This document shows positions 60,512-64,000 of a stretch of 64,000 nucleotides of DNA, piece after piece (within the stretch, counting starts at the first letter, position 1; every line of letters begins with the position of its first letter). Below the pieces are notes generated by a model. That model saw nothing but the letters and a program-made list of their open reading frames with translations, ran no database searches and was not told where the DNA came from. The position numbers and the translations under genes were made by a program. The DNA is from Pilatotrama ljubarskyi (lineage: Eukaryota; Basidiomycota; Agaricomycetes; Polyporales; Polyporaceae). The stretch spans positions 343,875 to 407,874 of the forward strand of contig MU277670.1 of the NCBI GenBank assembly GCA_022385805.1. Direction: 5' to 3'.

Positions 60512-61046
60512 GGCGGTAGCGAACGACGAGCAGAGCAGGAGAGAGCAGGGCAGGCAGAGAGGCGAGAGCGATTAACCTGAGGAGGACGAGAAAGGGAAGC
60601 TGTAGTGTAGATCTAAATGAGGACCATCATGGTCAGAGGCAGGCGTCGACGTCGGGTGCTTCGAGGACCTCGCACGTTCGTCGTCCAGGCAGAGTATGAG
60701 CTCGTCCCTGTCCAATAGCGTAGGCGCCCACTCTCTCCGTCGGCTGAATCCGAAGACCGCGTAGCATTCGCGCGTCTTTCCATCAAAACGCGTATATACG
60801 AGGCACAAACTCTTGCTTACATATCGCCACCACTCAGACGTTGTAGCGTCACTCGCCAGCGACTATAGAGATCAAGAGCAAAATTACAGCGTTCATTTGC
60901 GACGAGTTTCGGGTACATAAACAAATTACAGGGCGGGCGGCATAGCGTACGCGTTCAAGTTGCATATAGTGTTACAGTTGCAGATGGTGGCGACGACGGA
61001 AGCGAATCACAGAGCAGAGACGACAGACGGGACACGGCGGAGCGCG
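60512..61046. other. intergenic, with a doubtful minus-strand frame
   Basis: 535 nt upstream of the endopolyphosphatase gene. A minus-strand frame at 60808-60572 (reads RFDGKTRECYAVFGFSRRRE) looks coding-like but lacks an ATG and ends just before the Ppn1 leader. It may be part of a 5' UTR exon or a gene remnant. Confidence 0.35.
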
Positions 61047-61639
61047 TTACTTGATCCTGATGAAGCGCGCGGATGGGCCAAGACCTGGCGACCTCGCTCC
61101 AAGGCGGTGCTTGTAGAGGTCGAGCAGGAAGGGCGCATTGTCGTTCTCGTCCAGCACCTTGCTGATCGAACGTTCAACGAGAGAACACATCTTGTCGAGG
61201 AGATATGTCAGTGCACGATCACGAAGACAGCGTCACCAGAAAACTCACTCTACTGTAGCCGCCACGCTCAAGCTGTGATCTTGACCGCGCAATCGTATTG
61301 TGGATCGCGTCGTACGCAAAGCGCCGCCTGATACACCGTAAGCGAGCACGAACAGCAATGATATATAGAGAGCACGTACAGTATATTCTCGAGGTCGCTG
61401 CGCGACTGTGGGACGAGATAGATGTCCACACCGTTGAGGTATCTCTGGAACGCCTCGTATGTGGCGCATCCAGCAGCAAGGGTTTCGTCGAGGTTGGGGT
61501 GCTCTTGGTCCCAGGCGAACCAGTTTTCACTAGAGAATGTCAGACAAAGACTCGAGAAGCCTCAGGGCGGGGAGACATACTTGAGATGGGTATGCGCTTG
61601 GGCTTCGGCGCTCTGCGGTGCGAAGAGACGGTCCATCAT
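61047..61639 (-). CDS. small hypothetical protein
   Basis: A roughly 140-residue protein comes from four exons: ATG at 61639 (MMDRLFAPQSAEAQAHTHLK), then ENWFAWDQEHPNLDETLAAG..., then RRFAYDAIHNTIARSRSQLERGGYSR, then MCSLVERSISKVLDEND, ending before TAA at 61047-61049. The segment YLNGVDIYLVPQSRSDLENIL looks ordered. No signal peptide, membrane segment or catalytic motif is seen, and I do not recognise the family. The frame is continuous through three short introns, which argues for a real gene. Confidence 0.6.
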
Positions 61640-62760
61640 GTGTAGAGTGGATGGGGCGTTTAGGTGCAGGAAGCGGATGGGCGGAGGAAGAAGTGGCAGA
61701 GGCGGAGGTGAGGAAGAGGGTTCTTGTAAGCCGGAGCTTTATGCACCCGCAGTGAGGGTTTGTGAATAACGGGATGTTTTATGACAAAGGCGGGTTTTGT
61801 CGGTGGTCGCGGCTGGGTGGGCAAGACTGCACGAGACCGCAGCGAGGGAGCAGTGCAAGGACAAACGTGAAGATTGGGTTCGAGAGTTGGGAGAGAAGGA
61901 GTCATCTCAGCCACACTCATATAACAAGCCTTGGCGGACTCTTCGCACGTTCGTGCCGACGCGCGATTCAGCTCATCCGCTTACATCCGCTTGCCAATCA
62001 CTCCATTTCCTTCCGACGGTCGACCTTTCTCGGCCGATCTCATCTTCCGAATCGCACTGACTAGGCTTTCCTGGGCCGAGCATTCATCTGTCCTGACAAC
62101 GTCTGCGCCATAAAGACAAGAAATTGGATCAGCGACGAGGCAAGAGGAGATTTTTTGTGCCAGGGTCTTGTTATCTGCGGCCAGATGGTACGAGATGAAT
62201 GTGTGTGATCGCCCTGGAGGGGAGCCTGTGATTGGCTGGAAACTCTTATCTTTGGCGCCGCGGAGTGCTGGTGCGGGCGTCTATCTGGGAGAACGAGCGC
62301 CTGTGGGCGGGGAAGTGAGTGGAGTTGACTCATCTGGATCTCGGCAGTGTCTGCTTCTGGAAGACGCGCCAGGGCGTCGGAGTCGGGTGCGGGGTGCTCG
62401 TCCTGCGCCCGCGTCGGGGCTGCGACTCCTTGGCCAGTCCGCTAACGTCGTCGCCAGCGAGCAGCGAAGCTGCGCACGCCTTGGCTTCAGCAACTGCCCG
62501 CGTCTCCTCGCTCGCGTTCTCGCACTCCAGCACATCGCCCTCTTGGCACTCTCAGCCGCGCCTCGCTTCTCGCATCCTCCGCAGCTTCTCAGCACACCCG
62601 CCTACGCCCACCGCGCTTGTCCGTGTCCACCACGCTTGTCTGTAGACCACACGGACCTTCGGCCGTCTCTGCTTCTGCCACAGTCGGCTCACCCCCGTTT
62701 CTCAGGATATCCGGCCCACAGCACAGACAGCCACTCACCTGACAGGGGCTGCAGCACAGT
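61640..62760. other. intergenic, divergent promoters
   Basis: 1.1 kb between the small hypothetical gene and acetoacetyl-CoA synthetase. A plus-strand frame (62168-62815) overlaps the AACS start and has no domain. No TATA box or RNA gene was recognised. Confidence 0.45.
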
Positions 62761-64000
62761 ATGGCACTCTACACCCCCAGTTCTCCCGAGGCCTCTCGCG
62801 TCTTCCGGTTCATGAGGCGCATTAACGCCGACCACGGTCTGTCCCTCACCACTTACTACGATCTGTACAAGTGGTCTACCCAGAACATCGACGCCTTCTG
62901 GAGCGCCGTGTGGGACGATACCGGGATCGTCGGACACAAAGGCGGCCATGTCGTCGAACGGAACGCGTCTCCACCTGAGAATCCGCCATGGTTCACGGAG
63001 GCGAGAGTGAATTATGCTGAAAATATGCTCCAATGCCGCTGCCCCGACAAGACCGCACTCGTCCAAGCCAGTACGTTCTCGTTCCCGCCAGCACCGCGCA
63101 CGTTCGTCTAAGCTCGGTGTCTTGCATGCGTGTCCATGACTTTCAGTCGAGCCGGAACCGAACCATCCCAATCCCGATCTCCGACGCGTCTCGTATGCCG
63201 AACTCTACGCGTTGGTATCGGATTTGGTCTCGGCGTTCCTCGGGCGCGGGCTCAAGCCGGGTGACCGCGTTGCGTCATACTCGTCCAACTCTATCGTGCG
63301 TATACATCTCTGCATTGTTCCGCGCTGCAACGTGGATGCACTCCGTGAGGGGCATTTCGCATCGGACCGCGTAGGATCTATTCCTGCTCTGCGCGTACCG
63401 CTGCGGACAGCACGCGCACTACTCGATGCGACTCGGCGCTGACATCGAGCCTATAGGAGAACGTCGCTGCGTGTCTGGCCTGTGCTGCTATCGGTAGGTC
63501 CCGGAGTAATCACAGGCTGCGACATGTTTGGCTCAGTATCGCACAGGATGCATCTGGGTCAGCGCTGCGGCTGACTTTGGCGCTGAGGGCGTGTTTGAAA
63601 GGTCAGTCAATGCATGATGGTGTGTGGTTTTGCTCATCGAGCGTCGTAGGCTGGAGCAAGTGCAGCCGCGCATCATCGTCTCTGTCGATGCTGTAGTGTA
63701 AGTTTCAATGGTACGCCTGTTTGGCAGCCCCACTTGACAAGCCCCAACAGCTACAATGCGAAAGTTCATCCGCACCTGCCGAAACTGAAGGCTCTCCTGA
63801 ACAAGCTATCAGACAACGCTGGATTGCGTCCCGAGGTGGTAATCGTCCGTCACCCATTCGGAGTCAGCACCCGAGACCAATGGGAATCAGGGTGGATTGA
63901 CTGGGAAGACCTCGTAGCGGAGGGCCAAGAGAAGAAGCTGGGGCGTACGCCAGACGGTGAGATCGAATGGCGGCGCCTCGACTTCAATTGGCCTCTCTGG
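62761..64000 (+). CDS. acetoacetyl-CoA synthetase, 5' part (partial)
   Basis: This ANL-superfamily ligase (acyl-CoA synthetase group) activates acetoacetate to acetoacetyl-CoA for sterol and lipid synthesis. Exons visible are 62761-63070, 63147-63295, 63456-63493, 63547-63601, 63650-63697 and 63751 to the window end. It starts MALYTPSSPEASRVFRFMRRIN. The family signatures are WFTEARVNYAENMLQ, LKPGDRVASYSSNSIENVAACLA, CIWVSAAADFGAEGVFER and IIVSVDAVVYNAKVHPHLP. The P-loop and catalytic motifs lie beyond the edge. The third intron region (63296-63455) is 160 nt, longer than the rest. Confidence 0.9.

Overview
The window is nuclear DNA from a basidiomycete fungus, most likely an Agaricomycete. 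The evidence is dense genes on both strands, many ~50-nt GT-AG introns, GC-rich codons, basidiomycete-style conserved hypotheticals, and a 39-codon lipopeptide mating-pheromone precursor ending in a CaaX box. I see no operons, CRISPR arrays, rRNA, convincing tRNA or intact transposon. All gene models were assembled by hand from the sequence. For many genes the spliced length was checked to be a multiple of three and to give one continuous reading frame.

Layout. 0-7 kb: the 3' end of an unknown gene, a tandem pair of PUB-domain paralogues with matching exon structure, and a patatin-type triacylglycerol lipase. 7-15 kb: two compact genes with TATA boxes (Hsp20 and a CipC/DUF3759 protein), a mitochondrial PDK/BCKDK-family kinase, and a proline-rich unknown. 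15-28 kb: an NDR/Cbk1-type kinase, a PX/DUF3818 lipid-transfer-like protein, a small unknown, a CCDC47 homologue and an Stb6-type protein. 28-38 kb: a WG/GW-repeat, Q-rich protein, a small membrane protein, an Agaricomycete orphan, ribosomal protein L35 and a GCK/Ste20 kinase. 38-44 kb: a gene-poor stretch holding only the pheromone precursor, then a GPI-type chitin deacetylase. 44-64 kb: TFIIF alpha, a bHLH factor, Nhp2, Bfr1, an RFX factor, endopolyphosphatase, a small unknown and the 5' part of acetoacetyl-CoA synthetase.

How genes may work together. Most are unrelated housekeeping neighbours. A Cbk1-like NDR kinase and a germinal-centre kinase, classes that act in one RAM/MOR morphogenesis cascade in other fungi, lie 20 kb apart. 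The lipase, the PX/DUF3818 protein and acetoacetyl-CoA synthetase all touch lipid or sterol metabolism, but their proximity may be chance. The most interesting items for follow-up are the orphan pheromone precursor, the WG/GW-repeat protein (a candidate Argonaute-hook protein) and the PUB-domain pair with an 18-nt microexon.
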